This document shows positions 9,474 through 16,768 of a stretch of DNA of 17,986 bases, one piece after another. The position numbers were made by a program, and so were the translations under genes. A model generated the notes under the pieces. The model searched no databases. It was not told the DNA's origin and saw nothing but the letters and a program-made list of their open reading frames with translations. The stretch comes from Bacteroidota bacterium (lineage in GTDB: Bacteria; Bacteroidota; Bacteroidia; Flavobacteriales; Flavobacteriaceae), in contig JAJRPL010000301.1 in assembly GCA_024280815.1 (NCBI GenBank), positions 1-17,986 on the forward strand, given 5' to 3'. Every line of letters starts with the position of its first letter. Position 1 is the stretch's first letter.

Positions 9474-11744
9474 TTAAAACTCATCAAAAGCTATTTGCTC
9501 ATTGGTTACGCCTAAGTCTGTAAGCATTTTAATAGAAGCTTTAATCATCATTGGTGGGCCACATAAATAAAATTCAACGCCTTGTATATTTGTATGGTTT
9601 TTTAGATAGTTTTCAAAAACAACCTCGTGTATAAATCCTTGGTGACCTTTCCATTGGTCGTTTTCTAAAGCATCAGAAAGTGCTATTTGGAAATCAAAAT
9701 TGTGATATTTATCTTCAATGTTCTTGAAGTATTCTTCATAAAATATTTCTTGCTTAGACCTAGCTCCGTACCAATAACTCACTTTACGAGCTGTTGATTC
9801 ATTTTCAAAAAGATGAGATAGATGTGCTCTAATGGGTGCCATTCCAGCCCCACCACCTATATACACCATTTCTTTATGAGTTGGTTTTATATGAAAATCT
9901 CCAAAGGAACCAATTGCTGTAAGTTCATCACCAGGTTTCAAGTTAAACAGATAACTAGAGCCAATACCTGGTAGACAGTCTTGACCTGGAGGCGGGGTAG
10001 CGATACGAATATTAAATCTTAATTCTTGCTCTGTAACACCATTACTGGCAATTGAATAATTATTTTTTCTGTGTGTCTCACTGTTGCTACACGTTAGATT
10101 GAATAAGTTATGACGCTTCCAAACTGAAGCATAAGGTTCAGGAATTTCAAATTCACTAAATTGGATTTGTTCATATTCTGGTATGTCAATTTGAATATAA
10201 TCTCCTGGTAAAAATTCAATCTTTTCATTACTATCAATTGGCGTAAGAACTAATTCTTTTATAAAAGTAGATACGTTATTATTACTAACAACACTCAGCG
10301 TATAGCTCTTTACTTCTCGTGCTCCAACGCCACCTGCTTTAGTAACATTTATCCAAATATCATTATCTCGTTCTTCAACAGGATAGGTTGCAAGTCCACG
10401 ACAGATTGGTGCTCTTGCTGGTGAACCATCGGTTAAATTAAAACGTCCGTTATGCTTAGGGCATTCTATGGTTTTACCTTTAACAAAACCCGAACCTAAA
10501 TGTGTGTTTCCGTGTGTACAAATACCATCAGTTGCATAGAGTTTATTTTTATTATCGCGATAAATTGCAAAGGTTTTTTTGAGATAATCAAAACGAACAA
10601 CATCTTCATTTTCAATCTTATTAGCTTGACAAACGTTAATCCATCCTTCTTTATCGGCTAGTCCATTCGATTGAATTAAATTATCATCAATGACTTGTTT
10701 ATAACCTGGTAGTTTACGCTTAACATGATAAGTAGGGTCTTTAACTTGTTTTTTAATGGCAGGATAAATTTCTTTCCAAGCAGCATAAATTGATGTATAA
10801 ACTGGGGGACTATCGACTTTAATTAATTCGTGAAGTTTTGGAAGTGAATAGTAAGGTACCAAAGGATACATATGGTGCTCTAAATGGTAGTTCATATTCC
10901 AGTAAATAAATCGACTTATCGGATTCATATACACGGTTCTACAATTTAAACGATGATCTAAAACATTTTCAGCAAGTCCTGCATGCTGAGTTGTATTGTG
11001 AACAATCATTACCCAAGTGCCAAAAACATGAGGTAATATGAATAGAAAAATAGGAATCCATGACTGTAAGACAATTGCAGAAATAATAATTAAGGTATAT
11101 ATAACTAATATAATTCGTGCATTTCTGAAAATTTTCCAGAATTCGGTCTCTGGAACATAGGTTTTTTCTACTTCGGTAATTTTTCCAAAAGCATGACGAA
11201 TTAAACTAGGGTAATATGACTTATAAACTCCATAATTAAAAAGTGAAAGAAAAAGTGCAGTCATATTTGGAGGGCGAGGTATTTGAATCTCAGGGTCACG
11301 ACCCACAATAACTGTATCACTATGATGTCTTGTATGGCTCCAACGCCAAACTACAGATTCTCTCATCACCATAAAAGATGCTACTTCATAGACAACAGTA
11401 TTCATCCAATCTGTTTTAAAAGGAGTGCTATGACTGCATTCATGCCATCTTGAATCAGAACTTGTAGCGTAAAATACAGCATATATTGCATAAGGAATGA
11501 CTACCCACCACGTACCCCACAATAGCGTAGTGGCGGTTGCTGTGCTTACTAATATTAAAATAAGCAATAGTGTATCTCTAATGGCAGGTCCGTTTCTTCT
11601 AACTAATAACTTACGTAAATCTGCTCGAGATATCGGACTTTGATACCAATCAGCCTCAGCAAGGCCAAGCTCAATTGCTTTATTTGCATTCTCTCCTGTG
11701 AGTGAATAATCTAGTTTATCAGGTGGTCGCATGGTAGCACTCAT
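9474..11744 (-). CDS. Fused membrane desaturase/hydroxylase-like di-iron domain, Rieske [2Fe-2S] domain and NqrF-like FAD/NAD(P)H reductase
   Basis: A 756-residue, apparently self-sufficient membrane oxygenase or desaturase. Residues 1-350 form a fatty-acid-desaturase-type domain with hydrophobic segments near 57-95 and 209-250. It has all three histidine boxes: HECSH (101-105), HTRHH (137-141) and NYHLEHH (285-291), plus H249 and H254. Residues about 367-467 are a Rieske domain with C409-T-H411 and C428-P-K-H431. Residues about 475-756 are a ferredoxin-NAD(P)+ reductase module close to the C-terminal part of NqrF. It has the FAD motif region NNYSIAS (561-567), PGIGSSYLFNLKPGD (592-606), the nucleotide loop GGGAGMAP (630-637), CGPPMM (728-733) and a terminal aromatic residue. 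Electrons would flow NAD(P)H to FAD to Rieske to di-iron centre. The substrate is unknown. In a PUL it could hydroxylate, desaturate or O-demethylate a sugar or its substituent, or act on lipids. The Arg of the usual RxYS FAD motif is Asn here. The gene is divergent from an esterase gene. Confidence 0.9.
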   Translation of the reverse strand: MSATMRPPDKLDYSLTGENANKAIELGLAEADWYQSPISRADLRKLLVRRNGPAIRDTLLLILILVSTATATTLLWGTWWVVIPYAIYAVFYATSSDSRWHECSHSTPFKTDWMNTVVYEVASFMVMRESVVWRWSHTRHHSDTVIVGRDPEIQIPRPPNMTALFLSLFNYGVYKSYYPSLIRHAFGKITEVEKTYVPETEFWKIFRNARIILVIYTLIIISAIVLQSWIPIFLFILPHVFGTWVMIVHNTTQHAGLAENVLDHRLNCRTVYMNPISRFIYWNMNYHLEHHMYPLVPYYSLPKLHELIKVDSPPVYTSIYAAWKEIYPAIKKQVKDPTYHVKRKLPGYKQVIDDNLIQSNGLADKEGWINVCQANKIENEDVVRFDYLKKTFAIYRDNKNKLYATDGICTHGNTHLGSGFVKGKTIECPKHNGRFNLTDGSPARAPICRGLATYPVEERDNDIWINVTKAGGVGAREVKSYTLSVVSNNNVSTFIKELVLTPIDSNEKIEFLPGDYIQIDIPEYEQIQFSEFEIPEPYASVWKRHNLFNLTCSNSETHRKNNYSIASNGVTEQELRFNIRIATPPPGQDCLPGIGSSYLFNLKPGDELTAIGSFGDFHIKPTHKEMVYIGGGAGMAPIRAHLSHLFENESTARKVSYWYGARSKQEIFYEEYFKNIEDKYHNFDFQIALSDALENDQWKGHQGFIHEVVFENYLKNHTNIQGVEFYLCGPPMMIKASIKMLTDLGVTNEQIAFDEF

Positions 11745-11776
11745 ACTTATTAAGTTTTAAAAGGCGTAAAATTTTA

Positions 11777-11784
11777 CTAAAGTA
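11777..11784 (-). promoter_or_regulatory. Possible -7 promoter element for the oxygenase fusion gene
   Basis: On the - strand this reads TACTTTAG, one mismatch from the Bacteroidota -7 consensus TAnnTTTG, and lies 32 bp before the start codon at 11744. No TTTG is seen at the expected -33 distance. A factor bound to the palindrome at 11812-11832, just upstream, could compensate. This is a weak call from pattern only. Confidence 0.25.
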
Positions 11785-11811
11785 TAGGATGATTTTTTTC
11801 TATCTATCCTG

Positions 11812-11832
11812 TACTGTCATGAAATCACAGTA
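11812..11832. promoter_or_regulatory. 21-bp palindromic candidate operator between divergent genes
   Basis: The arms TACTGT (11812-11817) and ACAGTA (11827-11832) are exact reverse complements around nine bases, and the inner AT/AT pairs also match. Eight of ten base pairs are symmetric about 11822, giving TACTGTnATnnnATnACAGTA. Size and symmetry suit a dimeric helix-turn-helix regulator. It lies in the 197-bp region between the oxygenase gene (-) and the esterase gene (+), so one factor could control both. No regulator gene is in the window. Confidence 0.45.
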
Positions 11833-11941
11833 AATTTAACGTATAGATTTTTCAAAACTCATAATTGTTAATTCTTTTGTTTTGAATACCTTATCAATAA
11901 AAAAATAGCATAACTTAGTTGCTCATAAAATTAATATAAAA

Positions 11942-12907
11942 ATGAAAACTTACATCATTTTACTAAGTCTATTTATTAGCTCATTAACTATAAATGCACA
12001 AAATTACACTTTGCCATTATGGGAAGAAGGAGAAATCCCAAACTACAAAGCAAATGGAGAGCAAGAAGAATCATTTATAAACAAAGGTATATACTTTTTA
12101 AAAAACATACATAAGCCAAATATAACGGTTTACTTACCTTCAAAAGGGTTGGAAACTGGCGAAGCAGTAATTATTTGTCCTGGTGGAGGTTATTGGAATT
12201 TAGCTTATTATTGGGAAGGTAGAGATATTGCAAAAGCGTTAAACACAAAAGGAATTGCAGCCATAGTATTAAAATATAGGTTGCCTACAACAGAGAACTA
12301 TATAGTACGTCATAAATCGCCATTATTGGATGCACAACGTGCTATGCGAATGGTACGTTATCATGCAAAAGACTGGAATATAGCATCTGATAAAATAGGA
12401 ATTATGGGTTTTTCAGCTGGTGGACATCTAGCGTCTACATTATCTACACATTATGACAAAGGAAATTTACAGGCTAAAGACTCTATTGAGCAACAAAGTA
12501 GTCGGCCAGATTTTTCTATTTTGGTTTACCCTGTGATTTCTTTTAATGGTGAATTTACTCATCAAGGTTCAAAAAAAGCGTTATTAGGTGATAACCCTTC
12601 AGAAGAATTACTTAAAAATTTTTCTAATGAACTGCAAGTCACTAAAGATACACCACCTGCACTTTTAATACATTCATCTGATGATAAAGCGGTACCTGTA
12701 AAGAATAGCATCGTGTATTATGAAGCCTTACAAAAAAATAATGTTTCAGCAGAAATGCATATTTACCCTTATGGAGGTCATGGTTTTTCGTTGGCTACAG
12801 GTAAAGATGGGCATTTGTCTGGTTGGATAGACAGATGTACCGATTGGGTTCATTATATAAATAATTCATCTGAAAAAACAAATGAAGAAAAACCTAATAA
12901 AAAGTAA
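11942..12907 (+). CDS. Secreted alpha/beta-hydrolase esterase (acetylxylan-esterase-like)
   Basis: Predicted carbohydrate esterase of 321 residues that removes acetyl or similar ester groups from glycans. The leader MKTYIILLSLFISSLTINAQ indicates an SPI signal peptide cut near residue 20, so it acts in the periplasm or outside. The alpha/beta-hydrolase features are an oxyanion-type loop CPGGGYW (79-85), the nucleophile elbow GFSAGGH with Ser158, a likely Asp248 in HSSDDKAVP and His280 in GGHGF. The protein resembles BD-FAE/axeA-type hydrolases common in Bacteroidota PULs. The C-terminal tail is lysine- and glutamate-rich. It is the only + strand gene in this half. It is divergent from the oxygenase fusion and convergent with the GH9-like gene, with just 5 bp between stop codons. 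A peptidase or other ester hydrolase role cannot be excluded. Confidence 0.88.
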   Translation: MKTYIILLSLFISSLTINAQNYTLPLWEEGEIPNYKANGEQEESFINKGIYFLKNIHKPNITVYLPSKGLETGEAVIICPGGGYWNLAYYWEGRDIAKALNTKGIAAIVLKYRLPTTENYIVRHKSPLLDAQRAMRMVRYHAKDWNIASDKIGIMGFSAGGHLASTLSTHYDKGNLQAKDSIEQQSSRPDFSILVYPVISFNGEFTHQGSKKALLGDNPSEELLKNFSNELQVTKDTPPALLIHSSDDKAVPVKNSIVYYEALQKNNVSAEMHIYPYGGHGFSLATGKDGHLSGWIDRCTDWVHYINNSSEKTNEEKPNKK

Positions 12908-12912
12908 TGCGT

Positions 12913-14760
12913 TTATGTCAATTTAGTTAACTCTATCAACCCTGTTATCCAAGCTGCTGAATGCGGAATCCAATCTTCATCTGTAAATGAAAAAGGGCCG
13001 TCATTTTCTTTAGTAGGGTCTACATCCATCACAAACTGCGTACCTGTAGAAAATCCATTACAAACAACACCTCTTGTTCTAAACCATGTACCAGCACTTC
13101 TGTTACCAATATCGCAAATCATGCTACTTGGTAGTGCTAAGTCTTCAGGAATATCTTCTGAATAGACAACACTAGCTTTTAAATTTTCTTTGGTAACACC
13201 TGCATTCAATCCAGCAATCCACTGTAAATTACCTATGGCTATTTCTTTCAAGATAGGCTCATTAAATAGTTTTGATAGCCTTAAAGCTAAGGCTGCGGTA
13301 TAACCATAAATGGTATTTGTACCATGAAATGGTCCTGTAAACCAAAGTGGGCCTTCTTTACCGAAAACACCTAACGGAACAATATAAAAAGGGTTTTGTT
13401 TACAGGTAGGTATTAGAAATCCGTACGCATAATTTTTAAGGGCTTTTTTCCATTGAGGAGCCTCTTTATCATCTGGCCATAAACGTAACATTTCAAAAAA
13501 GGAAAGTATATAATTAGGAAAAATCCCTCCAACATCTGCTCCATAGGTTTTTTCAACACCATGTATCCATAAACTCTGGCTATGTGGTAAGCTATCAAAC
13601 TCTTTAAAATGTCCGTAATATGTCTGTTCTCTATTTTCTTCAGTAAACTGCCGTTTTATAATCTTATTAGCAAAATCTATACAAACTTCTTTATGAGCTG
13701 TATTACCATTTTTAAAACTTTCTAAAGCTGCCCAACATAAAGAAATTAAATCTCGTGTTAGCCATTCGTCCTTTGGAATAACCGTGTCTTTTGACAAGCC
13801 TCTCTGTCTTCTATTAAAGCCAATATCTCCTGATGGCTTGGCTTTGGTTAATAACCATTGTAAACCTAAGTCTGCAGCTGCCTTGTATGTTGCTTTCTGA
13901 ACTGCAAAAGTAGTTGGTAATGCTAAAGCAGATTTATACAGTGCAACTACAGCTTTAACCGTATCATTGGGTAAAACATATTTTTCTTGCTCTAGCAAAT
14001 CATGACACATAGCACCTGTTGCATGGCCATTTTTTTTAGCTCGTTCTTGAGTTTTCACCAAGTAATCTGATCCAATAGTAATTTGCTCATATACACGTTT
14101 TAAAAAAGTATCATCAAGTAACTTATTTTCATTTTTAGCTAAATCACAAAGAGAAATAATGGCAGCACTTTGGGCTGGGCCCTCTACCCATAAGGTACCT
14201 GCATCCTGCCAACCACCAACTTTGCTGAAATGTTTACGTCTTTCTAGCATATCTACAGAAGACCATTCATAAGTGCTTTCCCAAAGTATATTTTTAGCCA
14301 CTTTAAACCCTTTATTACGGAATAAAACAGCTCCTTTATTTGCTATTTCAATAGCCCACTCACCTTCTTCTTTTAGATTTTTAAATTCAATAACCCACCA
14401 ATGGCTTTTCCAAAGTTCTCCCCAATATTCAATATTAGATTCGTGTTTTTTTTCATTTTCTGAGGGAATCAATTTACAAATAGCATCTTTTGATAATAAT
14501 TTATTTTCAGGCATCCTAATAATGATACGTGCCGTTTCTCCTAAATTATAACCTATTTGTGAAAAAAGTAATCCAGAGACTTTAGTGTTATCACTTTTAA
14601 AACCAGAGGGTAAAGAAAAATGGATTATATCTTTTTCTTTATTTAGTGAAGTAGTGTCGGTATTAGTACAAGCATAAAGAGAACTCCCGATTAGACCTCC
14701 TGATATTAAAGCTGTTGATTTTAAAAAACTACGTCTTGACGATTTATTATTTTCTTCCAT
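12913..14760 (-). CDS. Tat-exported GH9-like six-hairpin glycosidase, lipoprotein
   Basis: Probable glycan-active enzyme with a GH9-type layout. The start at 14760 gives 615 residues beginning MEENNKSSRRSFLK, a canonical twin-arginine signal (R9-R10), with a lipobox-like LYAC at Cys31. An N-terminal Ig-like domain (about 55-150, SQIGYNLGETARI) resembles CelD_N. A long helical region follows, as in (alpha/alpha)6 enzymes. The GH9 signature GGxxDAGD appears as GGWQDAGTLW (182-191), so the first Asp is kept but the second is Thr. Near the C-terminus TDEDWIPHSAAW (593-604) resembles the GH9 NE-x-x-x-DWNA block that carries the acid Glu, here perhaps E595. The frame is open to an ATG at 14808, but that start would overlap the upstream CE7 gene and put 16 residues before the Tat signal, so it is rejected. 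The gene follows CE7 by 17 bp. Family call is moderate and activity may differ from cellulase. Confidence 0.7.
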   Translation of the reverse strand: MEENNKSSRRSFLKSTALISGGLIGSSLYACTNTDTTSLNKEKDIIHFSLPSGFKSDNTKVSGLLFSQIGYNLGETARIIIRMPENKLLSKDAICKLIPSENEKKHESNIEYWGELWKSHWWVIEFKNLKEEGEWAIEIANKGAVLFRNKGFKVAKNILWESTYEWSSVDMLERRKHFSKVGGWQDAGTLWVEGPAQSAAIISLCDLAKNENKLLDDTFLKRVYEQITIGSDYLVKTQERAKKNGHATGAMCHDLLEQEKYVLPNDTVKAVVALYKSALALPTTFAVQKATYKAAADLGLQWLLTKAKPSGDIGFNRRQRGLSKDTVIPKDEWLTRDLISLCWAALESFKNGNTAHKEVCIDFANKIIKRQFTEENREQTYYGHFKEFDSLPHSQSLWIHGVEKTYGADVGGIFPNYILSFFEMLRLWPDDKEAPQWKKALKNYAYGFLIPTCKQNPFYIVPLGVFGKEGPLWFTGPFHGTNTIYGYTAALALRLSKLFNEPILKEIAIGNLQWIAGLNAGVTKENLKASVVYSEDIPEDLALPSSMICDIGNRSAGTWFRTRGVVCNGFSTGTQFVMDVDPTKENDGPFSFTDEDWIPHSAAWITGLIELTKLT

Positions 14761-14777
14761 AACTAATCTGGTTTGTT

Positions 14778-16091
14778 TTATTTCTTTTTTAATTTTTCTA
14801 AAAGCCAATTTGTCCCTTCATCCCACTGTTCTGGATATGTCCAATGCTCTGTTTCAAAATATGGGTATAATTCTTTAGGTGCTGTTATTGAATTGTATGC
14901 AGAAAACATAGATGTTGGTGGACAAATATGATCGTTATAACCCCAAGAATACCATCCTGGTACTTTTAGTTTTTTAGCAAAATTTACTACATCATAATAC
15001 GAAGTTGTTGTTATCCAATTTGGATTCTCTTTTTTGTTATAGACTTGATACATATGAGGCCATCCGCCAGCTCTTCCATGTAAATAACCTGTCAAATCAG
15101 ATAAAGCTGGATAAAAAGCTGCTAAATATTTTACACGATTATCCAATCCTGCGGTTACGATAGATAATGCACCTCCTTGGCTTCCTCCGGTAACGGCTAG
15201 ATTTTCTCCATCAAATTCAGGTAATGTATAGATGAAATCAATCGCTCTTACACAACCCATATAGACACGTTTGTAATAATAATCGTCTTTACTACGTAAA
15301 TTAAAGCGTTCATAGCCTGCAAGTGAACCTGTTGCTAAACTTTTATATACATTTTCATCCATATCTACAGGAATTCCATGAATACCTACTTTAAAAACGA
15401 TGACTTCTTTTGCTGCTCTATCATCACGTCCATAAGAACGTATACCTGCACCAGGTACTTCTAAAATCGTTGGGTATTTTCCTGGTTTTTTAGGAACGGA
15501 TAACATTCCAAAAAACCGACTTGTTCCTCTCCACGAAAGTGGCATTTTGATGTTTTGTAAGTTAACATGATATACATTAATATCAGCAGTACACAATTCA
15601 GGTTTTAATGTTACTATTGCATCTATAGGGATTTCAGAAAGTTCCTTTTTGGCAGAAGTCCAAAACTCATCAAAATCATTAGGCATTTTTACTGTTGGTT
15701 TAATTTTTTCAGGCTCAAACCCTGCAGTACCCCACTTATAATATTTTTCCCCATTATATTCTACAGTAATGGTACATCGTACAAACCCTGGTGTTTTTAA
15801 CTTTATGCCTTTAATTTTTGCAGTTCCTTTTTTAAGGGTGATATCTCCTTTTTTAAGAAAAGGCATCCGTTCTAAGCCTAATTCATAATGGATTTCAGTA
15901 TCAAATGCTTGTCCGTTTTTAAAAACACTAACTTTAAAACTAGCCGTTTCACCAAAGGTATACGTCCATCCAGTTTTTACGGGTGTGATTTGAATATCAA
16001 TCAATTGCTTTTTTGGTTGTGCAATTACGATACAGATAAATGATAATTGTAGGATAATACTTAGTAGGATTGTTCTTTTAAAAATTTTCAT
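14778..16091 (-). CDS. CE7-like acetyl(xylan) esterase with N-terminal beta-sandwich domain
   Basis: Predicted deacetylase of 437 residues, AXE1/cephalosporin-C deacetylase family. An SPI-type leader (MKIFKRTILLSIILQLSFIC then IVIAQ) is cut near residue 24, so it is exported. Residues about 30-130 form an Ig-like domain (WTYTFGETASFKVSVFKNGQ). The alpha/beta-hydrolase domain follows, with the CE7 nucleophile motif GGSQGG (Ser304), Asp387 in GYNDHICPPTS and His416 in ETEHWTYPEQW. The motif RGTSRFFGMLSVP (188-200) stands where CE7 proteins carry their conserved RG. It lies 17 bp after the YdcF-like gene and 17 bp before the GH9-like gene, so the three are likely one transcript. Two esterases in one locus suggest an acetylated, or otherwise esterified, polysaccharide. 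Confidence 0.9.
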   Translation of the reverse strand: MKIFKRTILLSIILQLSFICIVIAQPKKQLIDIQITPVKTGWTYTFGETASFKVSVFKNGQAFDTEIHYELGLERMPFLKKGDITLKKGTAKIKGIKLKTPGFVRCTITVEYNGEKYYKWGTAGFEPEKIKPTVKMPNDFDEFWTSAKKELSEIPIDAIVTLKPELCTADINVYHVNLQNIKMPLSWRGTSRFFGMLSVPKKPGKYPTILEVPGAGIRSYGRDDRAAKEVIVFKVGIHGIPVDMDENVYKSLATGSLAGYERFNLRSKDDYYYKRVYMGCVRAIDFIYTLPEFDGENLAVTGGSQGGALSIVTAGLDNRVKYLAAFYPALSDLTGYLHGRAGGWPHMYQVYNKKENPNWITTTSYYDVVNFAKKLKVPGWYSWGYNDHICPPTSMFSAYNSITAPKELYPYFETEHWTYPEQWDEGTNWLLEKLKKK

Positions 16092-16108
16092 TTTCTTGAT
16101 TTTAAATT

Positions 16109-16714
16109 TTATAGTAAAGATTTTAATTCTGAAGGAATATTTGTACTACAAGCAAACCCTAACGTTGGATAGTCTACTATTCTTTTAAGTTCTCCTAAAA
16201 GATGCTCTTCAAAATCAATGCCTTTGTTCGTATTCATTTGCTTGTCAGTCTCAAAAGATGAATTTGGAGGTAAATTAACAAGTACAGCATTTTTGAAATA
16301 TTTTTTTGCTGTTAAAGAGACTCTTAATTGACGTGTTGGTGTGGCAACTAAAATAATACGTTTTAGAGAATTAAACAAATTTTTCTCTTTAAGGATATCA
16401 ATTGAATTTTTTAAATTATCACCTGTGTTGGTTGATGTAGACTCAATTAAAATATGTTCTGTTTTAATTTCTGGATAGTTGCTTTTTACATGATTTAAAA
16501 ACTCTATAGCTTCTGCATTTTTAAAATCTGCACTTCCGGCTCCAACACCGCCAGTAAATAAAATTTTGGGAGCAAGACCTTTATTGAAGAGAGCTGCACA
16601 TTGTTTGGGTATTCTTAAATCAAAATGTCCGAAACCTATAATTAAATCGGCTTGAACTTCTTTATCTGTCGAACTTAAAAAATGGTATACTATTTTGGTA
16701 GTTTTTTTATCCAT
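16109..16714 (-). CDS. YdcF-like DUF218 protein
   Basis: A 201-residue protein of the DUF218/YdcF/SanA fold, whose biochemical role is poorly known. It has no signal peptide or membrane segment, so it is probably cytoplasmic, unlike SanA or ElyC. Visible family landmarks are the first strand and loop LIIGFGHFDLR (24-34), ILFTGGVGAGSAD (51-63), the motif ESTSTNTGDNL (91-101), which matches the usual E-x-S-x-N-T-x-x-N block, and ATPTRQLRVSLTAKKYF (124-140). It is placed between a DeoC-family aldolase upstream and a CE7 esterase downstream. An intrinsic terminator lies just before its start codon, so it depends on read-through or on a promoter hidden near the hairpin. Why a DUF218 protein sits in a glycan locus is not known. 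Confidence 0.85.
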   Translation of the reverse strand: MDKKTTKIVYHFLSSTDKEVQADLIIGFGHFDLRIPKQCAALFNKGLAPKILFTGGVGAGSADFKNAEAIEFLNHVKSNYPEIKTEHILIESTSTNTGDNLKNSIDILKEKNLFNSLKRIILVATPTRQLRVSLTAKKYFKNAVLVNLPPNSSFETDKQMNTNKGIDFEEHLLGELKRIVDYPTLGFACSTNIPSELKSLL

Positions 16715-16720
16715 AATTTA

Positions 16721-16752
16721 AAAAGAAAAAGGGAAGTTTAAAACTTCCCTTT
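16721..16752 (-). terminator. Intrinsic terminator after the deoC-like gene, directly upstream of the YdcF-like start
   Basis: The arms AAAGGGAAGTTT (16728-16739) and AAACTTCCCTTT (16741-16752) are perfectly complementary. On the - strand the stem is followed by TTTTTCTTTTT-like bases (about 16720-16730). It begins 17 bp after the DeoC stop at 16769 and ends only about 7 bp before the YdcF-like start at 16714, so it could also set the relative expression of the downstream esterase group. Confidence 0.8.
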
Positions 16753-16768
16753 ACTCTAATGTTTATTA

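Noticed and set aside
11870..11941. Promoter for the esterase gene (TAACTTAG near 11915 with an upstream TTTG)
   Set aside because: The spacing to the TTTG is about 26 bases, longer than the usual 19-21, and the -7 match is incomplete.
13413..14551. Small frames on both strands within the GH9-like gene
   Set aside because: They overlap a long, domain-supported gene and have no recognisable motif.
14761..14808. Upstream ATG of the GH9-like gene at 14808
   Set aside because: It would overlap the CE7 gene by 31 bp and put 16 charged residues before the Tat signal; the ATG at 14760 is better.
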